Shown here piece by piece: positions 15,268 to 22,825 of a DNA stretch of 53,893 nt. This DNA is from a virus. A program made the position numbers and the translations under genes. The stretch is taken from positions 1 through 53,893 of IMG/VR virus record IMGVR_UViG_3300036760_000504; one strand, written 5' to 3'. Each line of letters opens with the position of its first letter. Position 1 is the stretch's first letter. The notes beneath the pieces are model-generated. The model searched no databases and was not told the origin of the DNA. It saw only the letters and a program-made list of their open reading frames with translations.

Positions 15268-16236
15268 ATGGCGCGCACCAAAACCAACACCGTGGAATAT
15301 TTTCCCCACGTCGCCAAATCCGGGAAAACCCTATTCATTCTTGAAGGGAAATACGGGAATGACGGGTATGCTTTCTGGTTCAAATTATTAGAAATTTTGG
15401 CGTTTACAGAGGACCATTTTTACAACGCAGCAGCCGAAACCGACTGGCAATATTTTGTGGCCCGATCACGAGTAAGTGACATTTCTGCGACAGAAATGCT
15501 ATCACTTCTCGCCAATCTGGGGAATATTGACGCCGACCTATGGAAAAACCACAAAATTATATGGTGCCAGGCCCTAATTGACAACTTAGCGGAGGTTTAT
15601 CGCAAGAGAAAAAGAGATCTACCAACCAAGCCAAAACCACTTAACTGCGACAGAAATGAACATATCTGCGACAGAAATACCACAAGCGCCAACATTTCTA
15701 CCCCAGAAAGTACACAAAGTAAAGTAGAGGAGAGTAAAGGAAAGAACCCCCTTACCCCCTTTCAAAAAATCATCGACGCATGGAACACCCTGAAACCCGA
15801 ACTGCTACCCAAAGCCGAACTCACCGACAAGCGTAAACCGAAAATCAAAGCAGCCTGGAAAGAGCATCCCGACATAGCCTGGTTTGAGTCGCTCTTTGAC
15901 GACATCTCGCTTTCATCCTGGCATAGCCACCGGGACAGGTGGCAAGGATGCAGCTTTGACTGGATACTCAAAAACCGAACCGAGATGCGTGAGAAGCTGG
16001 ACGCCATCAAAAACAGCAACGGCGGGTCCCGGCATCCTCCGGCCAATGCCCCCCCGGATGAACCCAAGGATATTCTGGTGCCAGTCCCCCGGTGCCCCTA
16101 TTGCGGCGGCAAGGGAACTGTCCTGGCGCCCCCCGGGTCCCCTAACAAGTACGACACCTGCAAATGTCTTCACCCGGTAAACGAGGTTAAAAATGAGCCC
16201 AGTCAAGCCAGTCAAGCAACTGCCAGCGCCCAATAA
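15268..16236 (+). CDS. Replication initiator/helicase loader with DUF4373-like N-terminus
   Basis: A 322-residue protein. The N-terminal 110 residues (TVEYFPHVAKSGKTLFILEG, then GNDGYAFWFKLLEIL) match the Lin1244/Lin1753 or DUF4373 domain found in phage replication and DnaD-type proteins. The centre is polar and the C-terminal part contains CPYCGGKG and CKC, a probable zinc finger. It directly precedes the DnaB-type helicase and overlaps it by 44 bp, so it probably recruits or loads the helicase at the origin. Confidence 0.8.
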   Translation: MARTKTNTVEYFPHVAKSGKTLFILEGKYGNDGYAFWFKLLEILAFTEDHFYNAAAETDWQYFVARSRVSDISATEMLSLLANLGNIDADLWKNHKIIWCQALIDNLAEVYRKRKRDLPTKPKPLNCDRNEHICDRNTTSANISTPESTQSKVEESKGKNPLTPFQKIIDAWNTLKPELLPKAELTDKRKPKIKAAWKEHPDIAWFESLFDDISLSSWHSHRDRWQGCSFDWILKNRTEMREKLDAIKNSNGGSRHPPANAPPDEPKDILVPVPRCPYCGGKGTVLAPPGSPNKYDTCKCLHPVNEVKNEPSQASQATASAQ

Positions 16237-17560
16237 CGTCACGCCAATTTCGGCGGCTTACACGCCGCCGGCCAACCCCGAGGCCGAGCAGTCGGTGTTG
16301 GGGGCCATCCTGGTGCGCCCGGGGGTCCTGGACCTGGTGGCGGTGCTTATTACTCCTGCCGACTTCTACCGGGAGGCTCATGGCAACATCTACCAGGCCA
16401 TGCTGGATTTGCGGGACAGCGGCAAACCAGTGGATTTAGTGACCGTCACCGCCCTTTTGAAAGAGCGGGGAAAGCTGGAGGGGGCGGGGGGGCCGGTGTT
16501 CCTGGCCGGGCTCAGTGAGCAGGTGGGGTTTGCCACCAACGCCGAATATTACGCCCGGGTGGTCAAGGACAAGGCGAGGCTGCGGCGCTTCATTGACAAG
16601 ACGCAGGCGGTGACTGGCGCGGCCTTTGGCCCTCAGGAAAACGTCTCAGAATTTTTAGAGACTGCGGCCCAAGAGATTCTTGATTCTACCGGCAGCGCCC
16701 ATGAAAACGAGGCGGTGTCTCTCCAAACGATGGTGGAGACACAAAGCTCAGTAGTGGAGCAGCAGTTTTACGAGAAGGAACCAACCGGGATTCCGGTGGG
16801 CTACCTTGACCTGGGCCGGCTGATTTCATGGGAGCCTGGGGACCTGATCATCTTGGCGGCGCGCCCTAGCATGGGCAAGACCGCCCTGGCGCTCAACTTC
16901 ATGCTCAAAGTGGCGGCGGCCGGGTCCCATGCCGGCATTATCACCCTGGAAACCAGTAAGGAGAAGCTGACCCGGCGCTTCATGTCCATCATCGGCCGGA
17001 TCAACGGGCACCGGATGAACCAGGGGCGCCTTCAGGCCAGCGAATGGGTGCAGTTTGTCAAACTGAGGGAGCAGGTAGAGGGCCTGCCGATCTGGATAGA
17101 TGATACGCCCTCGCTGAACATTGCTGAGATACGGGCCCGGGCCAGGAACCAGCGCAAGGCTGGCCAGCTTGACTTCCTGGTGGTGGACTATCTGCAACTT
17201 GCCAAGCCCTTGAAGCGGGGCCGGAGCCGGGAGGAGGAAGTGGCTGAACTGAGCCGGGGCCTCAAGTCGCTGGCCAAAGAGCTCAACATCCCGGTCCTGG
17301 CGGTGTCGGCACTGAACCGCAAATTCGCCGAGCGGACGAACAAGCGGCCCCAGCGGTCGGATTTGCGGGAAAGTGGCGCCATTGAATTTGACGCTGACAA
17401 GATCATGTTTCTTTACCGGGAGGAGGAGGACAAGCCGAATGACGATAAGGTGCGGGGTATTGCCGAATTGGACGTGGACAAGCACAAAGACGGGCCGACG
17501 GGAAAGGTGAAGCTGGCCTTTCAGAAAGAGTTTTTCCGGTTCGAGGATCTGGCGCAATGA
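16193..17560 (+). CDS. dnaB: Replicative DNA helicase, DnaB family
   Basis: A 455-residue protein with both DnaB domains. The N-terminal helical domain (PEAEQSVLGAIL) is followed by a RecA-like motor: Walker A ARPSMGKTAL (about residues 222-231), Walker B-like LVVDYLQLA, VSALNRKFAERTNKRP and DLRESGAIEFDAD. Length is normal for the family. GAGG lies before the ATG inside the 3' end of the upstream gene. It unwinds the phage replication fork as a hexamer. The stop overlaps an ATGA for the next frame. Confidence 0.95.
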   Translation: MSPVKPVKQLPAPNNVTPISAAYTPPANPEAEQSVLGAILVRPGVLDLVAVLITPADFYREAHGNIYQAMLDLRDSGKPVDLVTVTALLKERGKLEGAGGPVFLAGLSEQVGFATNAEYYARVVKDKARLRRFIDKTQAVTGAAFGPQENVSEFLETAAQEILDSTGSAHENEAVSLQTMVETQSSVVEQQFYEKEPTGIPVGYLDLGRLISWEPGDLIILAARPSMGKTALALNFMLKVAAAGSHAGIITLETSKEKLTRRFMSIIGRINGHRMNQGRLQASEWVQFVKLREQVEGLPIWIDDTPSLNIAEIRARARNQRKAGQLDFLVVDYLQLAKPLKRGRSREEEVAELSRGLKSLAKELNIPVLAVSALNRKFAERTNKRPQRSDLRESGAIEFDADKIMFLYREEEDKPNDDKVRGIAELDVDKHKDGPTGKVKLAFQKEFFRFEDLAQ

Positions 17561-17595
17561 CTTCCCCTGACCGCCGCCGGCCTGAGAGGATTGGT

Positions 17596-19245
17596 ATGAA
17601 AGTCCAGTTGATAAACGCCGATGTGCTGGAGGGGCTGGGAAAATTCCCCGACAATCACTTTGACTCCTGCGTCTGCGATCCGCCTTATGAATTAGGTTTT
17701 ATGGGCAAGAAATGGGATTCAACCGGCATCGCCTATTCGGTGGAGATGTGGCGGGAGGTGCTGCGGGTTTTGAAGCCGGGGGCGCACCTGCTGGCCTTTG
17801 GGGGCAGCCGGACTTATCACCGGCTAGCCTGCGCCATTGAGGACGGCGGGTTTCAAATTCGCGATCAACTGCAATGGATTTTTGGCTCCGGGTTTCCTAA
17901 ATCCCTGGACGTTGGGAAGGCGATTGACAAGGCGGCGGGGGCGGAGCGGACTGAAAAAGTTTGGACTGATCGCTATAAGGATGGGAAAACCCGCCAAAAT
18001 CTTGGGCCGATAGGAAATCTCTGGCCGCATGCGAATGGCAATGAGGCGACCGTCCCGGCCACAGACCTCGCCCGGCAATGGGACGGCTGGGGCACGGCCT
18101 TGAAACCGGCGCATGAGCCGATCGTGGTGGCCCGGAAGCCCCCAGAGGGCACGATCATTCAGAACGTGCTCAAGTGGGGGGCCGGGGCGATAAACGTGGC
18201 GGGGTGCATGATCCCGGTTTCTAAAGAGGATGCGGAGCATACGGCGAGGCCAAACTTAAAAGGTAAAATATCTGCTCCCGGAGGCAAGTTATGGGTAATG
18301 AGAAAATATAAACAAGAACACGATATTTCAAGCGGCCGTTGGCCCGCCAACGTGATTCACGACGGCTCTGATGAGGTGCTGGCGGAGTTTGAGAAATCCG
18401 GGAATAGGCCGTCCGGGGCCATGAAGAAACCCTACACCTATAAGAATAACGGGTTTTCAATGGGTGCGCCTTCTGGCGAGACTCGGGCAAACCATGAATC
18501 GAACACCGGCTCCGCCGCCCGCTTCTTCTACTGGGCCAAAAGTTCACCGGCGGAAAGAAATAAAGGACTTGACAGTACCTATACCGTCAAGTATAATATA
18601 CCCAAAATAGGAGGGGTATTATGCAAAGGCGTGGGTATGGTTCTGGTGGAATTACTGCAAAAGGTTATGTCAGAATCAACCGTGACATGGAGCATAGGCG
18701 AGTCTGGCGAAAGCATTATGGGCCAGTGCCCGTCGGGTTCTTTATCCACCATAAAGACCTTGATAAGCAAAATAACGACATCACAAATCTTGAACTTATT
18801 GACACCCTCACTCATAAACGACTGCATAGCGGGTGCGAACTCAGAGACGGAGAGTGGTGGAAGCCTTGCCGGAAGTGCGGCGAAATTAAGCCAGTCTCAA
18901 CCGAATATTACCAACGGAAGCCAAGCGGAATTAGCCCATGGTGTAAGTCTTGCTGTGTCAGAAATGCTGTCAGTAATAAGCGACGCCGAAAATTGGAAGC
19001 CCTCAAGAAATACCCATAGCACGGTCAAGCCCCTGTCCCTCATGACCTACCTGGTGCGTCTGGTGACTCCGCCGGGGGGCCTGGTGCTGGATTGTTTCTG
19101 CGGGAGTGGAAGCACCCTCATCGCTGCGGCCAAGGAAGGGTTTGACAGCGTGGGGATTGATAAAGAAGCGGCCTACGTTGAAATGAGCCAGAAGCGAATT
19201 GCGGGGGAGATGGGTATGCTGTGCGAGGTGTCCATTGAAGATTGA
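17596..19245 (+). CDS. DNA methyltransferase with an in-frame 144-residue insertion
   Basis: A 549-residue protein. ATG 17596 has GAGAGG 6 nt upstream; ATG 17557 overlaps the helicase stop. Catalytic motif CDPPYELGF is near residue 28, FWAKSSPAERNKGLD-type sequence near residue 320, THSTVKPLSLM near 473, and the AdoMet motif LDCFCGSGST near 500, the order of phage N4/N6 (beta-class) methylases. Between GLD (residue 326) and RNTH (471) about 144 residues of low-complexity S/T/N-rich sequence are encoded by DNA that also carries an HNH gene in another frame. The insertion is a multiple of three and has no stop, so a full methylase with a large loop can still be made. Confidence 0.88.
   Translation: MKVQLINADVLEGLGKFPDNHFDSCVCDPPYELGFMGKKWDSTGIAYSVEMWREVLRVLKPGAHLLAFGGSRTYHRLACAIEDGGFQIRDQLQWIFGSGFPKSLDVGKAIDKAAGAERTEKVWTDRYKDGKTRQNLGPIGNLWPHANGNEATVPATDLARQWDGWGTALKPAHEPIVVARKPPEGTIIQNVLKWGAGAINVAGCMIPVSKEDAEHTARPNLKGKISAPGGKLWVMRKYKQEHDISSGRWPANVIHDGSDEVLAEFEKSGNRPSGAMKKPYTYKNNGFSMGAPSGETRANHESNTGSAARFFYWAKSSPAERNKGLDSTYTVKYNIPKIGGVLCKGVGMVLVELLQKVMSESTVTWSIGESGESIMGQCPSGSLSTIKTLISKITTSQILNLLTPSLINDCIAGANSETESGGSLAGSAAKLSQSQPNITNGSQAELAHGVSLAVSEMLSVISDAENWKPSRNTHSTVKPLSLMTYLVRLVTPPGGLVLDCFCGSGSTLIAAAKEGFDSVGIDKEAAYVEMSQKRIAGEMGMLCEVSIED
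18568..18597 (+). promoter_or_regulatory. Consensus promoter inside a palindrome, for the nested HNH gene
   Basis: TTGACA (18569-18574), exactly 17 bp, then TATAAT (18592-18597), a perfect sigma70 consensus inside the methylase coding sequence. The -35 and spacer form a 24-bp palindrome (18568-18591, 10-bp arms CTTGACAGTA/TACCGTCAAG with one mismatch, CCTA centre). The dyad may be an operator or the edge of the inserted element. AGGAGGGG and the HNH start codon follow. Confidence 0.8.
18621..19019 (+). CDS. HNH homing endonuclease nested in the methylase gene
   Basis: A 132-residue protein read in a different frame from the surrounding methylase. It has FFIHHKDLDKQNNDITNLEL and THKRLH, the HNH motif with its conserved Asn and His residues, and a C-terminal zinc-type region CRKCGEIKPVSTEYYQR ... 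CKSCC. AGGAGG lies just before the ATG and a consensus promoter lies upstream. Free-standing HNH enzymes of this size cut intron- or insertion-less alleles and spread by repair. Here the gene sits in a loop between conserved methylase motifs and its own stop falls inside the THSTVKP motif of the host gene. Confidence 0.88.
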   Translation: MQRRGYGSGGITAKGYVRINRDMEHRRVWRKHYGPVPVGFFIHHKDLDKQNNDITNLELIDTLTHKRLHSGCELRDGEWWKPCRKCGEIKPVSTEYYQRKPSGISPWCKSCCVRNAVSNKRRRKLEALKKYP

Positions 19246-19375
19246 CTGCCCCGGCCCCCTGGATGTGGCCATCGCGATCCTGTCGCCGCTCATCGTGGCG
19301 GTGCTGACGGTGGTGTTTTTGCTGGGGTTTTGGGCGGCGGCGCTATGGCGGTGGGGGAGGGGAGAGGAAATTTAA
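19235..19375 (+). CDS. Small single-span membrane protein
   Basis: A 46-residue ORF starting at TTG with GAGGTG 4 nt upstream, overlapping the methylase stop by 11 bp. The product has a central hydrophobic segment (AIAILSPLIVAVLTVVFLLG) and a basic, tryptophan-containing tail (LWRWGRG). Unknown function. Confidence 0.55.
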   Translation: MKIDCPGPLDVAIAILSPLIVAVLTVVFLLGFWAAALWRWGRGEEI

Positions 19376-19399
19376 CCACAAAACGACAGGAGGGACGCT

Positions 19400-19609
19400 T
19401 TGAAAGAATCGGGCATTGTGAAATGGTTCAACGACGCTAAGGGGTTTGGTTTCATTGAGCGCAAAGGCAAGCCGGACGTGTTCGTGCATTATTCCGGGAT
19501 CGCCAGTAACGGCAAGGGGCGGCGGACCCTTTACAAGGGGAACTCGGTTGAGTTCGAGTTGGGCCAGGGCCCCAAGGGGCTTCAGGCGCTTGGCGTCATG
19601 GTCAAGTGA
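19400..19609 (+). CDS. Cold-shock domain protein (CspA-like)
   Basis: A 69-residue protein starting at TTG behind AGGAGGG. It has the single-strand nucleic-acid-binding motifs of the cold-shock domain: [16 protein letters not shown] (RNP1-like) and DVFVHYSGI (RNP2-like), then [15 protein letters not shown]. Length is normal for the family. It probably acts as an RNA chaperone or anti-terminator during infection. Phages take up such genes occasionally. Confidence 0.93.
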   Translation: MKESGIVKWFNDAKGFGFIERKGKPDVFVHYSGIASNGKGRRTLYKGNSVEFELGQGPKGLQALGVMVK

Positions 19610-19627
19610 GCGGCAAGGAGAATAATC

Positions 19628-19879
19628 ATGGTTAGCTGGTTCTGGATTCCATTGGCGGCGTTCGGAGGCTTCATCTTGGGCGGCAATATCCTGGCGCTTT
19701 TATCATCTGGCCGGGAGGAAGATGCCTATTCTGATGGGTATGTAATTGGGCGTCATGTGGGATTTGAGGCCTGGATTAAGAGCATCGGGGGGGCAGGACC
19801 CGGGGGGCAAGCGGAACCGATATCCACCAACCCGCCGGACAATAATTGGAGTTCGGTTGAAAGGCTGGTGGCCCCATGA
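19628..19879 (+). CDS. Small membrane protein
   Basis: An 83-residue protein with an N-terminal membrane segment (WFWIPLAAFGGFILGGNILALL) and a polar tail with DAYSDGYVIGRHVGFEAW. A GGAG site precedes the ATG. It overlaps the next gene by 4 bp (ATGA). Similar short N-anchored proteins are common in phage early regions; function unknown. Confidence 0.7.
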   Translation: MVSWFWIPLAAFGGFILGGNILALLSSGREEDAYSDGYVIGRHVGFEAWIKSIGGAGPGGQAEPISTNPPDNNWSSVERLVAP

Positions 19880-20565
19880 AAAACTATATCAGCATGGGGT
19901 TTGGGGTTAATTCGGTCGCTCTGTACCTTGACCAGAAAGATAAAGGCGTAGATTTTGAGGCAGTCTATGTCGATCTTGAGTGTGATTGGCCCGAAACAAA
20001 AGAATATGTTGAAATGTTCTGCAATAAATATCCGGTGACAATTATTAAGCCAGGATATGTTAGGGAATCTTTAAGAAAGATTTATGATAATCTTTATGAT
20101 TATTGTATTGACATGAAAATCATTCCATATCGCACGCAAAGATGGTGTACAGCCAATTTTAAGGTTATTCCGTTGCTTCATTATTTCCAAACTCCATGTT
20201 TTGTCTTAATGGGCATAGACGCAGGAGAATCACATAGAGCAAAATTATCAAGCACTAAAGGAACTGAGAACCGTTTCCCCTTGATCGAAGATGGTATAGA
20301 CCGGAACGGTTGTATAGAAATCATTAAATCTCATGGATTGCCGGTTCCAGTAAAGTCAGGTTGTTGGTTTTGCCCTTTTCAACGGGTTTCCGAATTTAGG
20401 AAATTACGCAGATTGCATCCCGATCTATTCTGCAAAGCCGTAGAGATTGAAAAAAACTCTGGTAAATTTTTAGTGGCAACCAATACTTTGTCGAAAATCA
20501 TCAATGAGCCAGATGCCTTCCTTTTCGAGGAACTGGCTTATCCACCCTGCCAATGTGGGCTTTAA
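19876..20565 (+). CDS. PAPS-reductase/ATP-pyrophosphatase-like protein
   Basis: A 229-residue protein of the adenine-nucleotide alpha-hydrolase (PP-loop) type. The P-loop is SMGFGVNSVA in place of the usual SGGxDS. YVDLECDWPETKEYV, PYRTQRWCTANFKV and SGCWFCPFQ are typical of phage PAPS-reductase-like proteins; the cysteines could hold a metal. The gene is AT-richer than its neighbours, pointing to transfer. Relatives include DndC of phosphorothioate systems, so a nucleotide or DNA modification role is possible; alone it does not make a Dnd system. Confidence 0.75.
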   Translation: MKNYISMGFGVNSVALYLDQKDKGVDFEAVYVDLECDWPETKEYVEMFCNKYPVTIIKPGYVRESLRKIYDNLYDYCIDMKIIPYRTQRWCTANFKVIPLLHYFQTPCFVLMGIDAGESHRAKLSSTKGTENRFPLIEDGIDRNGCIEIIKSHGLPVPVKSGCWFCPFQRVSEFRKLRRLHPDLFCKAVEIEKNSGKFLVATNTLSKIINEPDAFLFEELAYPPCQCGL

Positions 20566-20566
20566 C

Positions 20567-20683
20567 ATGAAAAGACCTTCCAAAATCTTGAACAGAATCG
20601 TGGATAAGGTGCTGGCCTACAAGCCCAAGCCTAAAACCAAAAAGGCTAAGGATTCCAAGGATGAAGAACCAAATAGGGACTAA
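20567..20683 (+). CDS. Very small basic protein
   Basis: A 38-residue ORF starting MKRPSKILNRIVDKVLAYKP followed by a lysine-rich tail and an acidic end (DSKDEEPNRD). It starts 1 bp after the preceding stop. Tiny proteins with an MKRPSK-type start are frequent next to lysozyme-like genes of phages. Function unknown. Confidence 0.5.
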   Translation: MKRPSKILNRIVDKVLAYKPKPKTKKAKDSKDEEPNRD

Positions 20684-20734
20684 AGTATATAATTCCCTTA
20701 TTTTTGTACTCAAGCAAGCCTGGAGGCAGGAGGC

Positions 20735-21145
20735 ATGACCGGCCTGGCTATGGCGCTTCTGTTGGCCTGGATGCGGGTCTGCTCCCTGCACTATGGGGTG
20801 GAGCCGGAATTTGCTCTGGCGGTTGCCCGGGTGGAATCTGGGGTGCCAGGGGGCCCGGCGCTCCGGTGCGGACCCCTGGGACGATCGGGCAAATATTATG
20901 GGCCGTTCGGCTTACATCGGGACTTTCTGCGGCGCTGGCCTATTGACAATCCGTTTGTCAACGTCGAGATCGGAGTCAAGGCGCTTCGGGGCCAGGATAA
21001 GCTCCGGGTGCTGAGACGGTATAATCCTACACGATTGAACCGAGCTTATGAGCAGGCCGTGATGAGGCTCTATCGTCAAGAGAAGGCCAGGAGGCAAACC
21101 AATGAAACCGGCGACATGCGGGTTTTTTCATCCAAGCGCCATTAA
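20735..21145 (+). CDS. Lytic-transglycosylase-like protein
   Basis: A 136-residue protein behind AGGAGGC. It has an N-terminal hydrophobic stretch (TGLAMALLLAW) that may be a signal anchor, and the motif FALAVARVESG with the expected catalytic Glu of soluble lytic transglycosylases, followed by a glycine-rich loop and RRYNP near the C-terminus. The domain is short. It lies far from the lysis cassette, so it may act in DNA entry or serve as a second muralytic enzyme. Confidence 0.7.
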   Translation: MTGLAMALLLAWMRVCSLHYGVEPEFALAVARVESGVPGGPALRCGPLGRSGKYYGPFGLHRDFLRRWPIDNPFVNVEIGVKALRGQDKLRVLRRYNPTRLNRAYEQAVMRLYRQEKARRQTNETGDMRVFSSKRH

Positions 21146-21284
21146 CCCGAATGTCTGCGCCAAATGGATTAAACCCCTGGAACCCGGGAAGCCGCCTTTC
21201 TGCCTAGCCGATGAGGAGTGTCGGACCCAGGGGTTACGCTGGGCACCGCGGGCCGACTCGGATGATGATGGTGAGATTGACTAA
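21102..21284 (+). CDS. Small cysteine-containing protein
   Basis: A 60-residue ORF that overlaps the transglycosylase gene by 44 bp; AGGAGG lies 7 nt before its ATG. The product has four spaced Cys residues (TCGFF, NVCAKW, PFCLAD, EECRT) and an acidic tail (DSDDDGEID), suggesting a metal-binding mini-protein. Function unknown. Confidence 0.6.
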   Translation: MKPATCGFFHPSAINPNVCAKWIKPLEPGKPPFCLADEECRTQGLRWAPRADSDDDGEID

Positions 21285-21294
21285 GAGGGAAAGG

Positions 21295-21600
21295 ATGGCA
21301 AAGCCTCAGAAACCCGAAACAGCCTTGAAAAGGTCGTGCTCCCAACTCTTGCGAACGTTCGGGGGATTCTCTATCCCTATCCCTGGCGGCGCCTATGGAA
21401 TGCCAGGCGCCCCCGACCGGATAGTATTTTTTCAGGGGCAGGCTTTCGCAACTGAGTTTAAGGCGCCCGGCAAAAACCTGGGGCCAAAGCAAGTTGAGAT
21501 CAAAGAGCGCATTGAGGCCACCGGTTGCCCATACCTGCTCATCCGGTCGGTAAGGGATTTCGTGCAGGCCCTGGGCCTGCCAGTGAGGGGGCTGTTCTGA
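21295..21600 (+). CDS. VRR-NUC domain nuclease
   Basis: A 101-residue protein. ATG 21295 follows AGAGGGAAAGG and is preferred to the upstream frame opening at 21211. GMPGAPDRIVFFQGQAFATE followed by FKAPG gives the PD-x(n)-ExK site of the VRR-NUC family, and the length is that of the stand-alone domain. Such phage nucleases probably cut Holliday junctions or flaps during recombination and packaging. The stop overlaps the next start (TGATG). Confidence 0.85.
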   Translation: MAKPQKPETALKRSCSQLLRTFGGFSIPIPGGAYGMPGAPDRIVFFQGQAFATEFKAPGKNLGPKQVEIKERIEATGCPYLLIRSVRDFVQALGLPVRGLF

Positions 21601-21800
21601 TGCCAGGGCCACCACTCGCCACCATCATAATCCAGAAGATCGAGTTCTGGCGGGGCGTGCCGGTCATAGCCCAGGCCCTGGGGATGCACGAGCGCACGGT
21701 GCGGAGGCTGATAGCGGCGGGCAAGCTCCCGGTAAAGCGCGATGAAACCGGGGCATGGGTGCTTAATTCGCTCGACTATTACCGTTCGCTCCAAGGGTAG
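21600..21800 (+). CDS. Helix-turn-helix protein (HTH_17/excisionase type)
   Basis: A 66-residue protein with a winged helix-turn-helix (GVPVIAQALGMHERTVRRLI, then AAGKLPVKRD) and a short C-terminal strand. ATG 21600 overlaps the nuclease stop. It directly precedes a terminase-nuclease-like gene, so it could be a small terminase-type DNA-recognition protein. An excisionase or regulator is equally possible. Confidence 0.72.
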   Translation: MPGPPLATIIIQKIEFWRGVPVIAQALGMHERTVRRLIAAGKLPVKRDETGAWVLNSLDYYRSLQG

Positions 21801-21804
21801 GTGA

Positions 21805-22392
21805 GTGGAAGAACCAAAACCCAGATTTTATGCGTCGGTGAAGTGGGGAATCGAAAACCCGACCGTTATGCTGGTCGCCGTGTACACGCCGCCGCCAACA
21901 GACCACCTTCATGTCTTTCGGGAGTTGTATGAGGAGGGCTTTTACTTTGATGACCTCCTGCCTATTGCTAAGGCCTGGGCCGCAGAATTTAACATCAGGA
22001 AGTTTTTCGCAGACCCCAAGGAGCCGGAGTTTATCAAACGGATGCGGCGGCAACGGTTGTGGGCGGTGGAGGGCCGGGATGAGCTGGCTCTGGCCCGGAA
22101 TCTGATAGGCAAAAGGATGAGGCAATCAATAACAATAGCGGCGGCATTCAAGGGGGAGCACGACCCGGCCAAGCGGTCGGTGCTTATGAAGAGCATTGTC
22201 GGGGGGATCAGTTTTTCCCAGGACTGCCCCCGGACGGTGCAAGAGTTTTTCCATTATCGGATGCCGGAGAAAAATCCCAGGAAGCCGTCTCGGGACAAGC
22301 CCTTGGATATGGACAATTTCGGTATTGGGGCACTGCATTTTCTGGTTTTGGGGTTGGCGAGCGAGGTAACGCCGCGGGTGAGGTGGTTGTGA
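21805..22392 (+). CDS. Terminase-nuclease-like (RNase H fold) protein, first acid lost
   Basis: A 195-residue protein starting at GTG. RFYASVKWGIENPTVMLVAV matches the first strand of the large-terminase nuclease (usually G-D-W-G-x-x-N-P) but with Lys in place of the metal-binding Asp. The second and third acids seem present (FADPKEPEF and DMDNFGIGALHFL). It lacks any ATPase domain. It may be a decayed or regulatory copy of the nuclease encoded at 22977. Together with the preceding helix-turn-helix protein it forms a pair parallel to the genes at 22977 and 23611. Confidence 0.65.
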   Translation: MEEPKPRFYASVKWGIENPTVMLVAVYTPPPTDHLHVFRELYEEGFYFDDLLPIAKAWAAEFNIRKFFADPKEPEFIKRMRRQRLWAVEGRDELALARNLIGKRMRQSITIAAAFKGEHDPAKRSVLMKSIVGGISFSQDCPRTVQEFFHYRMPEKNPRKPSRDKPLDMDNFGIGALHFLVLGLASEVTPRVRWL

Positions 22393-22428
22393 CAATAAAT
22401 AGGGTGAATCATTGAAGGAGGTCAAGTA

Positions 22429-22614
22429 ATGGCTGAGGTAGTTCTGTCTGATGGGGAACAGCGGGAAGTAAAAGAGCTGAGGAAAGCTTTGGATAAGCTG
22501 GATGCGATCTACGACCAGGACCCCGAGGACCTTGAACTGATCGTGCCCACCGCCAAGGTTATGCGGCATCTGGCGCGTCTATTTCTGTGGGCGCATAAGG
22601 AGGGCAGAATCTGA
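22429..22614 (+). CDS. Small acidic helical protein
   Basis: A 61-residue protein behind GGAGG (7-nt spacing). It is mainly helical and charged (EQREVKELRKALDKLDAIYD) with a hydrophobic C-terminal half. It starts a run of small overlapping genes that ends with the terminase nuclease. Function unknown. Confidence 0.65.
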   Translation: MAEVVLSDGEQREVKELRKALDKLDAIYDQDPEDLELIVPTAKVMRHLARLFLWAHKEGRI

Positions 22615-22718
22615 TGGCATACGATCCGAGCAAAGACGTGGAGTTGAAGGCGTGGCGCATCCCATTCCGACCATGGCAGTATTGGGAGGCTTTGAAGTGC
22701 TCAAAGGCAACGGGCTGA
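22614..22718 (+). CDS. Possible 34-residue ORF
   Basis: Starts on the stop codon of the upstream gene (TGATG) and would encode an aromatic-rich peptide (AWRIPFRPWQYWEALK). It overlaps the next ORF by 67 bp in another frame, so only one of the two may be functional over that stretch. Confidence 0.3.
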   Translation: MAYDPSKDVELKAWRIPFRPWQYWEALKCSKATG

Positions 22719-22825
22719 TCATCCCCGACGGCACCCTGAATCACTTGGTGGAAACCTTGCTCCAGAAGGAGGCAGCGGGGGCCTTCATGAACAAGCTGGG
22801 ACTCAGACCCGGAGACCTAAAATGA
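22652..22825 (+). CDS. Small unknown protein
   Basis: A 57-residue ORF. GTG 22652 has GGAG 8 nt upstream and is favoured over ATG 22673, which has no ribosome site. It reads HPIPTMAVLGGFEVLKGNGL with a helical second half (LNHLVETLLQKEAAGAF). The stop overlaps the next start (ATGA). Function unknown. Confidence 0.5.
   Translation: MAHPIPTMAVLGGFEVLKGNGLIIPDGTLNHLVETLLQKEAAGAFMNKLGLRPGDLK

Noticed and set aside
18568-19010. Self-splicing intron hosting the HNH gene
   Set aside because: The methylase frame stays open across the insertion and I could not find intron core elements; the region outside the HNH ORF is too short for a group I intron.
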